Source: M0027 sp021713415
Lineage (GTDB): Bacteria; Pseudomonadota; Gammaproteobacteria; Francisellales; Francisellaceae
NCBI GenBank assembly: GCA_021713415.1
Contig: JAKJJQ010000004.1
Location: forward strand, 47,349-111,348
Direction: 5' to 3'
DNA: 64,000 nt
Positions 34,796 to 45,541 of the stretch are shown here, piece by piece; within the stretch, counting starts at the first letter, position 1; each line of letters opens with the position of its first letter. A program made the position numbers and the translations under genes. A model generated the notes under the pieces. That model was given only the letters and a program-made list of their open reading frames with translations. It was not told the DNA's origin and ran no database searches.

Positions 34796-36738
34796 AAACA
34801 GATAAACTAAAAACTTTATATCCAGAACGCTATTTTTTTGCTGGTATTATAGTTATTATTGGCTTTATAGTTATGCTTGGCTGGAAATTTAAGCTAATTA
34901 GCTTAATTCAAATTCACCCAAGTTTTGTACCTATGCAGTTTAATACTGCTCTTTGTTTTAGTCTTATCGGTATTAGTCTTCTTTTGATATCAACTAAATT
35001 ACACTATTTTTCATCATTCCTAGCATTACTTGTGCTTATTATTAGTACAGTGACATTAATTGAGTATATTTTTCACATTAATATTGGCATCGATGAACTA
35101 TTGATTAAACATTATGTTTTAACTGAGACATCACATCCAGGGCGTATGGCACCAAATACCGCTCTTTGTTTTTTGCTATCTGCCTGCATTATTATTTTAT
35201 ATAATCATTTTCAACATTTATGGTTTAAAATAACCTGTATCTGCCTTCTATTTGTTATTGGTTTACTAGGATTTTTATCCGTTATAGGGTATTTGTTTTC
35301 TATCCGAGCTATTTATAGCTGGGGCAATTTAACTGGAATGGCCATTCATACAGGTTTTAGCTTTTTTATAATTACTTTAGCTTTATTTAGACTATTAATT
35401 TATCCACACCTTAAAGAAAAAATTCAACAAAATATATTGTTACCCGCCTTAGTTGGTGGTTTTAGCATGACATTTATACTACTTTCATGGCAATTAATGG
35501 AACATTATCAGCATCATAAAATCAAACTGAATTTATACAAGCAGTTAAGTTTTCTTGAGATAAATACTAGTTTACAACTAAAGGAAAAAATTAGTCAAAC
35601 TGAAGATTTATTTGTAAGACTTTCCTGGTTAAAAAATTACCCTTTCAATCTCTATAGAAATGCGATTAATCAATATATTAATTTAAATCCAAGTTTACTT
35701 TTAATTACACAGAATACTCTTTTAAAAAATCAAAAAACCTATCTTAATTTTCATCTAAAAGTTAATCAGCCCAATCATTATATTGATCATTGTATCAAAC
35801 AATTAAAGCCAACAAGATCGCCACATATAATCAATGTCGCTTTAACTAAACGAGCCTTATGTATTTATCAAAAAAAGCATAATTTATTAGCAATTTACCA
35901 ATTAAACGATTTATTCAATAATGTTATTAAAGAGCCCATATTTAATCATTTTGGTATTTTAATTTATAAGCAAAATTTAAAATACTTTGAAAAAGATATC
36001 AATGAATCAAATTTTTATATCAATCAATGGCAGGTTTCAAAGCCTTTTAATCTATTAGGAGAATTATCACTGACTGCAAAATTATGGCCTTCAGAAACCT
36101 ATGTAGATGCTCAGCATGATGAATTTTTAATTATTTATTTTTTATTTGGAATGATAATTACTATCTTTTTTGTTATTACCATTAGAAATTCACAGTTAAT
36201 TTACATAAAAAATAAACACTTAAATCAAAAGCAACGACAATTAGAAATGATTGCATATAATGATTTTCTAACTGGCATTCCAAATCGATTAAAATTTAGA
36301 GAACTCGCCATACAGTCTATTTTTAGAGCGCAAAGACATGAAAATACTTTGGCATTATTATTTCTAGATCTTGATGGTTTTAAACCCATTAATGATAATT
36401 ATGGACATGATATGGGTGACCTTATTTTAAAAGAACTTTCATTACGATTTTCTAATACAATTAGAACAAATGATACAGTTGCACGCATAGGCGGAGATGA
36501 ATTTGCAATTATCTTAGAAGACGCCAATTTTGATGGTGCTAAAGTCGTCGCTGAAAAATTAATTGAATCAACAGAAAAGCCATTCAAAACTAATGGAGAG
36601 AGTATTTGCTTATCTACTAGTATTGGTATTGCCATCTATCCAGCCAATGGTACAGAACTCGATCAATTATTTAAATATGCAGATATTCAGTTATATAAAG
36701 CAAAATCTAAAGGCAAAGGGCAATATTATCCTAGCTAA
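34792..36738 (+). CDS. Membrane-bound diguanylate cyclase (GGDEF)
   Basis: A 648-residue protein that should make cyclic di-GMP. About seven N-terminal helices (first 225 residues, with an M-A-P-N-T-A-L-C-F-L-L signature helix) come before a periplasmic segment of roughly 200 residues. One more helix (about 445-468) leads to a C-terminal GGDEF domain. The catalytic G-G-D-E-F is intact (567-571), and the inhibitory site R-T-N-D lies five residues before it, so product inhibition is expected. The ATG at 34792 overlaps the upstream TGA (ATGA) and is preferred to the TTG at 34780. The gene ends 5 bases from the convergent tssA stop. Confidence 0.9.
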   Translation: MKTDKLKTLYPERYFFAGIIVIIGFIVMLGWKFKLISLIQIHPSFVPMQFNTALCFSLIGISLLLISTKLHYFSSFLALLVLIISTVTLIEYIFHINIGIDELLIKHYVLTETSHPGRMAPNTALCFLLSACIIILYNHFQHLWFKITCICLLFVIGLLGFLSVIGYLFSIRAIYSWGNLTGMAIHTGFSFFIITLALFRLLIYPHLKEKIQQNILLPALVGGFSMTFILLSWQLMEHYQHHKIKLNLYKQLSFLEINTSLQLKEKISQTEDLFVRLSWLKNYPFNLYRNAINQYINLNPSLLLITQNTLLKNQKTYLNFHLKVNQPNHYIDHCIKQLKPTRSPHIINVALTKRALCIYQKKHNLLAIYQLNDLFNNVIKEPIFNHFGILIYKQNLKYFEKDINESNFYINQWQVSKPFNLLGELSLTAKLWPSETYVDAQHDEFLIIYFLFGMIITIFFVITIRNSQLIYIKNKHLNQKQRQLEMIAYNDFLTGIPNRLKFRELAIQSIFRAQRHENTLALLFLDLDGFKPINDNYGHDMGDLILKELSLRFSNTIRTNDTVARIGGDEFAIILEDANFDGAKVVAEKLIESTEKPFKTNGESICLSTSIGIAIYPANGTELDQLFKYADIQLYKAKSKGKGQYYPS

Positions 36739-36743
36739 ATTAA

Positions 36744-38297
36744 CTAATTTTCTTTTACTGCAATCGCCTGATTTAAATCAATTTGTGCTAGTTTCATTAA
36801 TGCTTCTGTTGTATCTTCTTGAAGCATTTTTTTTGCATCAATGATTGTAATTAGCACCTGAGCTGCTTGTTTTTTATCCCATTGATCTAAATGAAAATAG
36901 TTATATTTATCTTCTAATAATTTAACATAACTTTTTAACATGGTAATTTTTTTAAGCTTCATTAATTGATCAACCATCGTAATGATTAATTGAATTTTTA
37001 ATGACTGATTGATATCTGATGATAAATAAGGCATAAGCTTTGCTAAACTCTCCAATCGCTTTGCTTTATTTTGTTTTTTAAGATTAGCTAATGCCTCTAC
37101 TAAGTGAGCTTCTTCTTCACTTAATTGCGCACCATCAGTAACTTTTTGTGTATCACTACTTTCTTCAATAGCAAAGCTAAAGCTATGTTTCATAGCATCA
37201 CTAATCATTGAAAGACCATTAGAGAATGTTAAATCTAATAACTTAGGAAAGCGACTAATCATCATCATACAAGCTGATTTAATCTCAGATGCTTCAAGTT
37301 CAAGATTGCCTAAATTGATCATTGATTGATATATACTAAAATGAAGATCAAACCAATACGGATTATCTTTTACCCATTCTTCAGTAATACGAATGATGCC
37401 TTGATCGTTAGATGCATCTTGTAATAACTGTAACTGCTTTAATTGCTCTTTCTCTGGTGGCGGTACTTTCGTTTTATATTGCTCATCATACTCTGGTAAA
37501 TGCTCAATACCTTGCCAGAGTGCTAAACGCGATAAACGATAATAAATATACTTAGTGTCTTCCTCCTCAGAACTATAGAAATATTCAGCAACACCTTCTA
37601 TTGCTTGAAGCATATTTTTAAACTGTACTTTTGCATCCTCTAAATTTGTAATTGCTTGCGTATTAATGATACTTAATGATGATTCAGCCATCGCATCAGC
37701 TGTACCATTACCATTGATACCATTGGCAGTTTCAACAACTTCTACTTTTTCTTGTTCAGGTGCAATAATCTGCTCAAATTGTTTAATGAAGGGTAAAAAA
37801 TTAGGCGCATCATCACTAATGGAAGCAAGTAATTTATCAAATTTAGTAAAACCATCTAATAGTGGTTGAACTTCTTGTTGTGTTTTTTGTGTTTGTAGGT
37901 TATCCAAATAATCAGTTAATTGCTCTTGTAACCAAACAAAAGCTGACCATCGACCATTAATACGCCTTAATGGTGGATAGAGTTTAGGCCAATAAATCTC
38001 AAGCATTTGATTGATCACTTCAACACCAACCGTTAAGCCTTTAATATCATCAGTATTCAATAAACCAATCGCTAAATAACAAGCGACAAGTAAATCTTTA
38101 CTTTCTTTAGCTAAAATCTCACTTGATAATTGTGAAACTGCTGCCCAATTAATTGAAGCTTCGTCCGCATTTGGATTATTTTTTTTTGATAAGAATGTTT
38201 TAATTTTGGTATAACGCTCATTATCCCTACAGTTCTCACCAATTTGATCTTCACTTAAACTTGTTGTTACTGATTGTTTTACAATTTCTAAGTCCAT
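36744..38297 (-). CDS. tssA: T6SS cap/assembly protein TssA
   Basis: A 517-residue protein with an N-terminal ImpA domain. It shows the G-E-N-C-R-D-N-E-R-Y start and the L-A-I-G-L-L-N-T-D-D-I-K-G-L and W-P-K-L-Y-P-P motifs, then a linker and an all-helical C-terminal part. TssA organises baseplate and tube-sheath assembly. It is the last gene of the minus-strand operon and overlaps the end of tssM by 10 bases. The linker region (about 185-215) is low-complexity. Confidence 0.9.
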   Translation of the reverse strand: MDLEIVKQSVTTSLSEDQIGENCRDNERYTKIKTFLSKKNNPNADEASINWAAVSQLSSEILAKESKDLLVACYLAIGLLNTDDIKGLTVGVEVINQMLEIYWPKLYPPLRRINGRWSAFVWLQEQLTDYLDNLQTQKTQQEVQPLLDGFTKFDKLLASISDDAPNFLPFIKQFEQIIAPEQEKVEVVETANGINGNGTADAMAESSLSIINTQAITNLEDAKVQFKNMLQAIEGVAEYFYSSEEEDTKYIYYRLSRLALWQGIEHLPEYDEQYKTKVPPPEKEQLKQLQLLQDASNDQGIIRITEEWVKDNPYWFDLHFSIYQSMINLGNLELEASEIKSACMMMISRFPKLLDLTFSNGLSMISDAMKHSFSFAIEESSDTQKVTDGAQLSEEEAHLVEALANLKKQNKAKRLESLAKLMPYLSSDINQSLKIQLIITMVDQLMKLKKITMLKSYVKLLEDKYNYFHLDQWDKKQAAQVLITIIDAKKMLQEDTTEALMKLAQIDLNQAIAVKEN

Positions 38298-41200
38298 ATC
38301 TCATTTTCACTTTCTGTCGTTATTGATGCTGAGCTTGTATTTGCTTTATTTGTCCATGGATGGTCATTCCAGCAACTAGCAACATCCAAATATTGCCAGT
38401 CTGCAAGCTTACCATATACATGTTGAACCAAATTATCTTTGCGTTCTGTATACTCGTTTAATAGTGATTTAACTGCATCTAAACCTTTAAAGTCAATCGC
38501 AACGGTTATTTGGTGAATATTATAATCTTGTAGCTGTGTATAATGATTGGGGAAATCAGCTGATTTATAGACTTTATGTGCATCTTGGCTAAAGTCTTTA
38601 ATCAACTCTAATAAACCATCTTGTTGCGTATATTTTTTAGTGATCGTAAAGTTTGTTGCACCTTCAAAGTGGATATCTAATTTAGCAGAGGTGCAATTAA
38701 AAATATTATTCGTTAATGAAAAATTCGACACCATATCAAAATTGGTAAATTCTTGAGCCTTATCACCACATAAAATTGTTAGTGTTGTTGATACTGGCAG
38801 CAGTTTAGCATCTTTATTAACATCTGTTGGTTTCATTTGAATTGGAATTAATGCTTGAGTCTTCTTAATTGTTGTTTTAATTTGATTTTCTAATATCTCT
38901 AATTGTGAGTAGTCATATTGATTACGAATATAATCATAAACAAATGGTGAAAATTTAAGCTTATGACCAAAGACTGCTTTTGCAGCATAACCATTGTCGC
39001 GACCACTATATCTAACAAATGGATAAACATACTGATACATAAATTTACTAATCATACTTTTTTGACCAAATAAATCTTCCAAAGACAGCTGGGAGCTACT
39101 TAATGTCGCAGCGTATTGATTAAGCACCTGATTATTCCACATTTGCTCTGTATAACACATAGCATTTTCTATCGTACCATGAAGTAATAAATCAAACATG
39201 CCTCGATATAAATTCCAAGTCGCCTGATTTTTATTTAATAAGCCAAAGTCAGTTGTTGCAAAAAACTTAACTTGTTGAAATGCATTATAGGTTGTATAAA
39301 ACTGATTTTTACTCGATGATTTTTGGTTATTGTTGGTTGTATCTTGGCTATCACTACCTGATGCAAATAATGATTTAACCGTTTTAAATGATGATGCTTG
39401 ATCAAGTGTTAATACATATTTCTGTAACTTTAATAATGATTTTTGATACGCTTGTACTGATTTTAATAAATTACTATCATAATTAATCAGTTCAACACGT
39501 GATTCAAACTCATTAGTATACTGATTTAGATAAGCAACTAATTTATCCCAAAACGTTGGCTTAGTTTCTGATGCCAAAATATCAAAGGCAGATTTTTTAA
39601 AATAATTTCTTAAATTTAAAAATAGCTTCAACCATTCCGGCTGGTTAATCAGCATGCTATCGGTATAGTTTAATGATAAATCTCGAGCATATAAAGCATA
39701 GGGTGAGTTTGTTACATTTAACTGCGCTAATGAATACCATGCAGCCTGTGATGGAATGGTATCAATATCACTTCTAAAATCATTGGTAAATTGCTCCCAA
39801 ACATTGTAACGATTTAAATCATATTGTGCAAAAAATCTAAGACTATACTGTTCAACTTCTGTTGGCTGTAAATAAATATTTGCCATATTATGAAATAATG
39901 CTTTTATTTGCTGCATACCATTTTGAGTAAAAGCTGGAGAAATATCAGGTTCATTTTTAGTACTAAAGGTATTCTCAGGCCAATAATTACTTGCAATAAT
40001 TGGTCGTATATGACTAACTTGGTCGACCCAGTTTATAAGCCAACTATAAGGTTTATTAAATACATCCAAACTCTCTAATAAATTCAGTAATTGTCCTCTT
40101 TGTTTCTTTAAAGAGATGAAATGATTATTCCAAGCGACATAGTTTTTATATAAAATGCCATAGTTGTTAGGTTGAAAGTGATTATCAATAATTAAGCCTT
40201 CCATATTTAATGACTTAATTTCACTGTATGGCATTAAATCCAATCTAGCCTGGATTAAGTTTACACCTTGTACAATATTTTCAACAACATAACCAAAATT
40301 CTCTTTATATTTTGGTTTTGTCGTTACTAATTTAGCGCTATTAGCTAATGTCTGTTGTAAATCATTAATAATATACTGATTGAATATTTCAACATAATAC
40401 CTTTTATAACCCCGAATGATTTTATTAAAAACAGAAGCATAAGGCCAGGCTGAAAAAAACCAACTATTTTTAATTTCAACCACCCGATAAATATCCTTAT
40501 TCATCCCAGAAGCCAATAGCAAATTATAGTTCAAGTTATTACCAAACTGATCATTTCTGACTTTGGTAACTTGTTGAATTTCCATAAATGCTTTAATCGC
40601 ATGTGCATAAGCCGTCCCAAGATAAGCAGTGCTACCAATTAAAATAATCCACCAAGCACCAAGTGTACGACGATAATACTGTTTTCTCATTAAGACTTTT
40701 TTAGAAAATCTTTGGTATAAATCAAAATCATTTGGTAAGGTTGATGTAAATAAATGCTCAACAAATAAACTTGCTGAACTAGCACGGTTACGACTAGGCA
40801 GTAAAAGCCCTTCTAAGGCCGTATTTTCATCATAGGATGACGCTTTAGCATCTTGACGAACACTGGTTAAAAATAGCCCTCTAAGTACTGGATTATCCTC
40901 TCTAACCTGCGCTTTTATTTTAAAAAATGCCGTTAAGAATACTTTTAATGGTTTCTTTAAATGATTAATTTGATTCTCTAATAATAAAACCCTTGCTAAA
41001 AGAGAACCATTAGCCTGTAATTGTAATGTATTAAACCCTCTGATACGTTCATTAATATGCTCTGCCCATTGATTAATCTGTGTTTTATGCTCTCCATAAA
41101 ATGTATTTTCTGAAAATAGTTGTCCAAACCCTTGGCGTTGTATTTCTTCAGGTAACCCCAATGCAAAACTTTCAAAACCCTGAAGATGATCTGATTTGGT

Positions 41201-41908
41201 AATCACTAAATAAATTGGATAACTAAAACCATAGTTTCTCGAACACTTTTCAATTTCTTCTCTTAGTTTTAGTGCATACTCTGCTAATAACTCTTTCTCT
41301 TGATTCAGTTGATCAATTGAGATTGTGACGATAAATCCTTTAAAATTTATATATCTAAAATTGGACTTAATTTTATTATTTAGCCACCGCCAAGCATACT
41401 TTGCCATAGCCGTAGGCTTACTTGCAAATAAATCACCGCTTGTCTCAGCAATAACCATATCATCTAATGCCCAACAATAGCCACATTTAGTAGGTAAAAC
41501 TTCTTGTGTTGAATCTACTTGATCTGAAAGCGTATAAATATTTGAACCACTAATAAGACTAGATTTACCACTAGTTGATGTGCCAAGCATAATATACCAT
41601 GGCATCTTTCCTTTATATTCACGATTATATTTCTTCGTATGCAATAATGCATTGTTAAAACTTTCTTCTAATTGTTTTTTATCACTACCTTCAAACTGTG
41701 TGTCATTGGATGATTTGCGTCGTCTTAAATAAAGCCGTATTTTCTTCATCACAAAACGATTGATAAAATAAAGCAGTATAATCAAAATAAAAATAGCTGG
41801 GCTATACAGTAGACTGATTCTAAAAAATAATGTGATAAAGATACTAAAGCATGCTAGTAGTAACAAGACAATAACGATAAAACAAAATTTCAAAATTTTT
41901 CTAAACAT
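38288..41908 (-). CDS. tssM: T6SS membrane complex protein TssM (IcmF)
   Basis: A 1206-residue inner-membrane protein with two helices at the N-terminus (5-30, 33-55). The cytoplasmic NTPase domain has an intact Walker A G-T-S-T-S-G-K-S (109-116). A third helix (about 412-435) leads to the long periplasmic IcmF region. It spans the envelope with TssJ and TssL. Length is normal. It is translationally close to tssA (overlap) and 18 bases from tssL. Confidence 0.95.
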   Translation of the reverse strand: MFRKILKFCFIVIVLLLLACFSIFITLFFRISLLYSPAIFILIILLYFINRFVMKKIRLYLRRRKSSNDTQFEGSDKKQLEESFNNALLHTKKYNREYKGKMPWYIMLGTSTSGKSSLISGSNIYTLSDQVDSTQEVLPTKCGYCWALDDMVIAETSGDLFASKPTAMAKYAWRWLNNKIKSNFRYINFKGFIVTISIDQLNQEKELLAEYALKLREEIEKCSRNYGFSYPIYLVITKSDHLQGFESFALGLPEEIQRQGFGQLFSENTFYGEHKTQINQWAEHINERIRGFNTLQLQANGSLLARVLLLENQINHLKKPLKVFLTAFFKIKAQVREDNPVLRGLFLTSVRQDAKASSYDENTALEGLLLPSRNRASSASLFVEHLFTSTLPNDFDLYQRFSKKVLMRKQYYRRTLGAWWIILIGSTAYLGTAYAHAIKAFMEIQQVTKVRNDQFGNNLNYNLLLASGMNKDIYRVVEIKNSWFFSAWPYASVFNKIIRGYKRYYVEIFNQYIINDLQQTLANSAKLVTTKPKYKENFGYVVENIVQGVNLIQARLDLMPYSEIKSLNMEGLIIDNHFQPNNYGILYKNYVAWNNHFISLKKQRGQLLNLLESLDVFNKPYSWLINWVDQVSHIRPIIASNYWPENTFSTKNEPDISPAFTQNGMQQIKALFHNMANIYLQPTEVEQYSLRFFAQYDLNRYNVWEQFTNDFRSDIDTIPSQAAWYSLAQLNVTNSPYALYARDLSLNYTDSMLINQPEWLKLFLNLRNYFKKSAFDILASETKPTFWDKLVAYLNQYTNEFESRVELINYDSNLLKSVQAYQKSLLKLQKYVLTLDQASSFKTVKSLFASGSDSQDTTNNNQKSSSKNQFYTTYNAFQQVKFFATTDFGLLNKNQATWNLYRGMFDLLLHGTIENAMCYTEQMWNNQVLNQYAATLSSSQLSLEDLFGQKSMISKFMYQYVYPFVRYSGRDNGYAAKAVFGHKLKFSPFVYDYIRNQYDYSQLEILENQIKTTIKKTQALIPIQMKPTDVNKDAKLLPVSTTLTILCGDKAQEFTNFDMVSNFSLTNNIFNCTSAKLDIHFEGATNFTITKKYTQQDGLLELIKDFSQDAHKVYKSADFPNHYTQLQDYNIHQITVAIDFKGLDAVKSLLNEYTERKDNLVQHVYGKLADWQYLDVASCWNDHPWTNKANTSSASITTESENEIWT

Positions 41909-41926
41909 CGTAACTATCCTTAGCTT

Positions 41927-42604
41927 TTACGAAAAGTTCTTAAAGTAATCAACAGCCATCGACTGAATGACTTCATTAAATACAAGCGTTACAACCACAA
42001 ATGGAATCATCGGTACTAACCACCAAATTAACCGTGTTAATCTTCGTCTATGTTTATGACCTTGTAGTTGTGTAATTGCTGAATTTTCTATTAGCCCATC
42101 GGGTGTTAACGTACAATGAACTAAAGGCTTATCAAAATCACCCCCATGTTGACCCATAACCAATTGATAAATTGATTTACACTTCTCTGTTAAAACAATA
42201 CAATCTTGTGCTCGATGATACTTACCTTTAAATCCAAGTTTTAAACAATAAAAATAAATTTCAATTAAGTCAATTTCTCCAGGTGGAATCGTATCAAGCT
42301 TTTCAAAAAATATTTCACCAGCTCTTGTTGTATTGAAATATTTTTGTTGTAGCATTGCTTTTTTCCATTTCAGTTTCTCTTTCCAATTTGAACATAAAAC
42401 AATTTCATCAAACCAGGCACAAATTGCAAATAAGCTTTCTTGATACTCTTCTTCTGAGTAACGTAGTAATGTGATTATTTTTATCTGATCAAAATAGTGA
42501 CTTAACTTTGTTTGAACACCCTCAAGTGTCTGGTCCTTAAATTGCGTTTGATTTAACCCTATACCAAAAGCAATAACATCACTAAAATTAGTTACTAGAC
42601 TCAT
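41927..42604 (-). CDS. tssL: T6SS membrane complex protein TssL (DotU), short form
   Basis: A 225-residue protein with a DotU cytoplasmic domain (C-A-W-F-D-E-I-V-L and E-I-Y-F-Y-C-L-K-L-G-F-K-G-K-Y motifs) and a single C-terminal helix (about 195-215). It ends soon after the helix and has no OmpA-like peptidoglycan-binding domain, so anchoring to the wall must come from another protein. It lies 2 bases after tssK. Confidence 0.93.
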   Translation of the reverse strand: MSLVTNFSDVIAFGIGLNQTQFKDQTLEGVQTKLSHYFDQIKIITLLRYSEEEYQESLFAICAWFDEIVLCSNWKEKLKWKKAMLQQKYFNTTRAGEIFFEKLDTIPPGEIDLIEIYFYCLKLGFKGKYHRAQDCIVLTEKCKSIYQLVMGQHGGDFDKPLVHCTLTPDGLIENSAITQLQGHKHRRRLTRLIWWLVPMIPFVVVTLVFNEVIQSMAVDYFKNFS

Positions 42605-42606
42605 CT

Positions 42607-43998
42607 TTATGACCTCACTGAAACAAAATCAATATTAACACCATCAATTGGCTCTGCCCAAAAAACAGCAATTGATTGAGATGAAACAATTGAACGCCAA
42701 GCCTCAACCGTTGGATCCAACCTTAAATAAACACAGACTGAGTCTTTAGGCACACCTGCTGGTGCACTATCTAATACTTCCAGTGGAATACCTGATAATG
42801 CACGTTGTACAATCGTCTCTATGCTAATAATCGAACCAATTTTTAATTGCATATGAAAATCAGTTGCTTTTAATTGCTGCATATTCTCTTGTGCATGCAC
42901 TCTTAAATAATAACTAGTTCTTGGCGTAAATATTGTATGCGGTAAATCAGCAGAATATAGGTCATTAATATAATCTAAAGCAAAGAACTGATGTGGTACA
43001 AAAGTAATGTTATCGCATAGTTTAAAAATTAACTCTTTTGCTTGATCAAAAACTTCTGTTAAGCGATCATGACGATACTCAATAAAATAAGTACTTTCAT
43101 CTTCAGTCGCTAAAACACTTTGCTCACTTTGATGAAATGCTTTTAATTCACCAATTAATTGTAATAAAACCATAAAACAATCACTTGGAGATACAGGATC
43201 AATTACAAGTAAATGTGAAATAGCCGGGATATAGCGATTAAATACTTGTAAGGCTAATAAATTCAACCATAGCCTTGATAGACGTTGATCATCCTCTTCT
43301 GCTGTGGGTAGTTTATAAATATCTAACTGTTTTGCCCTTGCATATAAATCATCTCTTAAATCTTTGACCAAATTATTTAGCCTGTGATAGCTTTTCAATG
43401 CTAAACAAGGTGGAATATATTGCGTATCTAAAGCAATTTTATCACCTTTTTGAACCACTTTTGCAACTTGTATTAATTCAAAATCTGATGCCTTTTCAAT
43501 TTCATCACCCCAAATAAGCTGTAGTATATACATCTGCTGCTTAACATAGGCATCTGGCCCATCATAATAATAATCTTTTACAAGCTCCGGCTGCTCTAAG
43601 GCTGCATAACGGCTTTGAACCTGATGGATTTCATCCCATGATTTAACCGTTGTTACATTTAAACCATGTTGACTCATCCGCTTAATACCTATATAAACAT
43701 CCAAAGGCTGAAAGCGATTTTGCCAACTTTTATTAAATGCTCTTGGTACGATAAGCGCATTTTGGCCTATCGTAATGAGTGCGCCACTTTTAAATAACAA
43801 TGTCCCTGAATGAATGTTTATTTGTTGGTCTTCTAATGCCGCCTTATCAATAACAATTTTTTCGCTTCCCCAGCAATTAGCATGTGTTAATTGCGTATGA
43901 TAACTCTGTTGTAAGTCATAATGTGCTTCAACTAATTGAAAATGTTGTGGCTGTAAAAATAACCCTTGCTCCCAACTAACTTTTTTAAATAGTTCCAT
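42607..43998 (-). CDS. tssK: T6SS baseplate protein TssK
   Basis: A 463-residue protein with the characteristic start V-S-W-E-Q-G-L-F-L-Q-P-Q-H-F-Q and the C-terminal Y-Y-L-R-V and F-W-A-E-P motifs. TssK trimers link the TssFG baseplate wedges to the membrane complex. Standard length, 19 bases after tssJ. Confidence 0.95.
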   Translation of the reverse strand: MELFKKVSWEQGLFLQPQHFQLVEAHYDLQQSYHTQLTHANCWGSEKIVIDKAALEDQQINIHSGTLLFKSGALITIGQNALIVPRAFNKSWQNRFQPLDVYIGIKRMSQHGLNVTTVKSWDEIHQVQSRYAALEQPELVKDYYYDGPDAYVKQQMYILQLIWGDEIEKASDFELIQVAKVVQKGDKIALDTQYIPPCLALKSYHRLNNLVKDLRDDLYARAKQLDIYKLPTAEEDDQRLSRLWLNLLALQVFNRYIPAISHLLVIDPVSPSDCFMVLLQLIGELKAFHQSEQSVLATEDESTYFIEYRHDRLTEVFDQAKELIFKLCDNITFVPHQFFALDYINDLYSADLPHTIFTPRTSYYLRVHAQENMQQLKATDFHMQLKIGSIISIETIVQRALSGIPLEVLDSAPAGVPKDSVCVYLRLDPTVEAWRSIVSSQSIAVFWAEPIDGVNIDFVSVRS

Positions 43999-44017
43999 AA
44001 TCTTAATATTCCTTAAC

Positions 44018-44539
44018 TTACGAATGACTGATATTACTAATATAAGTTGGTCCTAACTCTACCTTAACATCTAATGGTTGTGGCGTTCCATCTAATGGAA
44101 TAGGGATTAAATAGCTGTTTTTATCTAGTACGCCTTGAGCATAACCAAAAAATAAATAAACATACTCTGTTGAATAAGCGCGATCTAATATAAGTGTTCT
44201 TTTCTCGCCTGGCTGAATAGAAATACGCTTAAAGCTTGTTTGTCCTTGTACTGGTTTTTCATTAGCAATGACCGTTACTAAACCATTACTTGTTTGTAAA
44301 ATTTGAGCATACTTATCAGGGGACGATACTTGAGCAATACCAATCGTTAAAGCATGCGCATAACCATCATAGACATTGAGTTTTTTATCCGCTTCTAAAC
44401 TAATAGTAATGGCATCTTTTGCATAACTCCAGTTGGCTGTCTTTCGAGTAACACTAGAAGAACATGCCGTTAATAGGCACAATAAAATAACCAAAAATCC
44501 ACTATAAACACTATGTGTTAATTTTATTTTTTTTATCAT
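44018..44539 (-). CDS. tssJ: T6SS outer-membrane lipoprotein TssJ
   Basis: A 173-residue lipoprotein with lipobox L-L-T-A-C (Cys26). The mature part is a beta-sandwich-like sequence with the L-D-V-K-V-E-L end typical of TssJ. The ATG at 44539 is chosen because GGAG lies six bases before it; the ATG at 44551 would add four residues. It anchors the TssM periplasmic domain to the outer membrane. No gap separates it from tssG. Confidence 0.9.
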   Translation of the reverse strand: MIKKIKLTHSVYSGFLVILLCLLTACSSSVTRKTANWSYAKDAITISLEADKKLNVYDGYAHALTIGIAQVSSPDKYAQILQTSNGLVTVIANEKPVQGQTSFKRISIQPGEKRTLILDRAYSTEYVYLFFGYAQGVLDKNSYLIPIPLDGTPQPLDVKVELGPTYISNISHS

Positions 44540-44551
44540 CTTAAACTCCAT

Positions 44552-45541
44552 TTAACCAATTTCATAACTTGTTTGATAGGTCATTTTTTTCTTTAAGCCA
44601 AGCCATGTATTCTGTCCAAGCTTACTCCAGTTATGATCACCTAATACTAAATTTTTAGCATAATTTCTTTTTAGCGAAATGGTGACAAAACACTTCATTG
44701 GCGCAAATGAGAAAAAATTAATTAGAAATGCTAATGCTTTAGCGTAAGGTTGCTGATAACTAAATAAATTAAATTTCTCATAACTTAAATTATCAATATT
44801 TAAAGCGATACTAAAGCTTGCAGCCTTTAACTTCTGACCCAAATAAATTTCTTTGCCTAAACAGTGATTGGCCATACCCAATCGCACTTGTTGTAACTTT
44901 GAGATTGTCTCAGTTGTACGATAGGCACTGGTTACTTTAACAGAGACTTCAAAATAATCTTTTAATAAAGTTTCTAATGCTTTAGCCGATCTTGGTTGCT
45001 GATTTAAAAGCCCGACATATTTAATTAAACTTTTAGCATTAGGCACCATTTGCCTAAGTGTTTGATCCCCCAAACCAATCATATGGTATAATTTATTGAT
45101 ATATGAGATATTTTTATGCTCAAACGCACATTGATTTAATTTATATTTCAACCAAACATCATAAAGTTTTTGATATAATATCTGATGAAAAATATCTAAA
45201 AAATCTTTACCAACAGTTATATCCTCTGAAATTTCAAACATCAGATCTTCTGTATAAAATGTTGGTAATGGTGATGCAGTTCCATATAAGGCTAGAAATG
45301 TGACGATGATTTCAACCGTATGGGTGTCTGGGTGGTAAATGGCTTGACGAATATCATTACCAATAAAATCAAGACTTAACTGAGGTAAAACCTTTAAACG
45401 TAATGGTTGATGACCCAACGCTTGAAGTTGTTTTGAGATATTTTTAAGCCAACGAATGGCTTGATAAAACCCATAACGATGACCATTTAAAATAAAAGGC
45501 TCAATTAACTTAAGAGCTTCTCGCCTACTCTCATCGGCCAT
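44552..45541 (-). CDS. tssG: T6SS baseplate wedge protein TssG
   Basis: A 329-residue protein with the family start F-x-Q-A-I-R-W-L and the P-L-P-T-F-Y-T-E-D segment, then the L-x-Y-H-x-I-G-L-G region. It forms the wedge with TssF and TssE. The ATG at 45541 is chosen because AGGAGAG lies 8 bases upstream; a GTG at 45550 would be too close to that site. It overlaps the end of tssF by 37 bases. Confidence 0.92.
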   Translation of the reverse strand: MADESRREALKLIEPFILNGHRYGFYQAIRWLKNISKQLQALGHQPLRLKVLPQLSLDFIGNDIRQAIYHPDTHTVEIIVTFLALYGTASPLPTFYTEDLMFEISEDITVGKDFLDIFHQILYQKLYDVWLKYKLNQCAFEHKNISYINKLYHMIGLGDQTLRQMVPNAKSLIKYVGLLNQQPRSAKALETLLKDYFEVSVKVTSAYRTTETISKLQQVRLGMANHCLGKEIYLGQKLKAASFSIALNIDNLSYEKFNLFSYQQPYAKALAFLINFFSFAPMKCFVTISLKRNYAKNLVLGDHNWSKLGQNTWLGLKKKMTYQTSYEIG

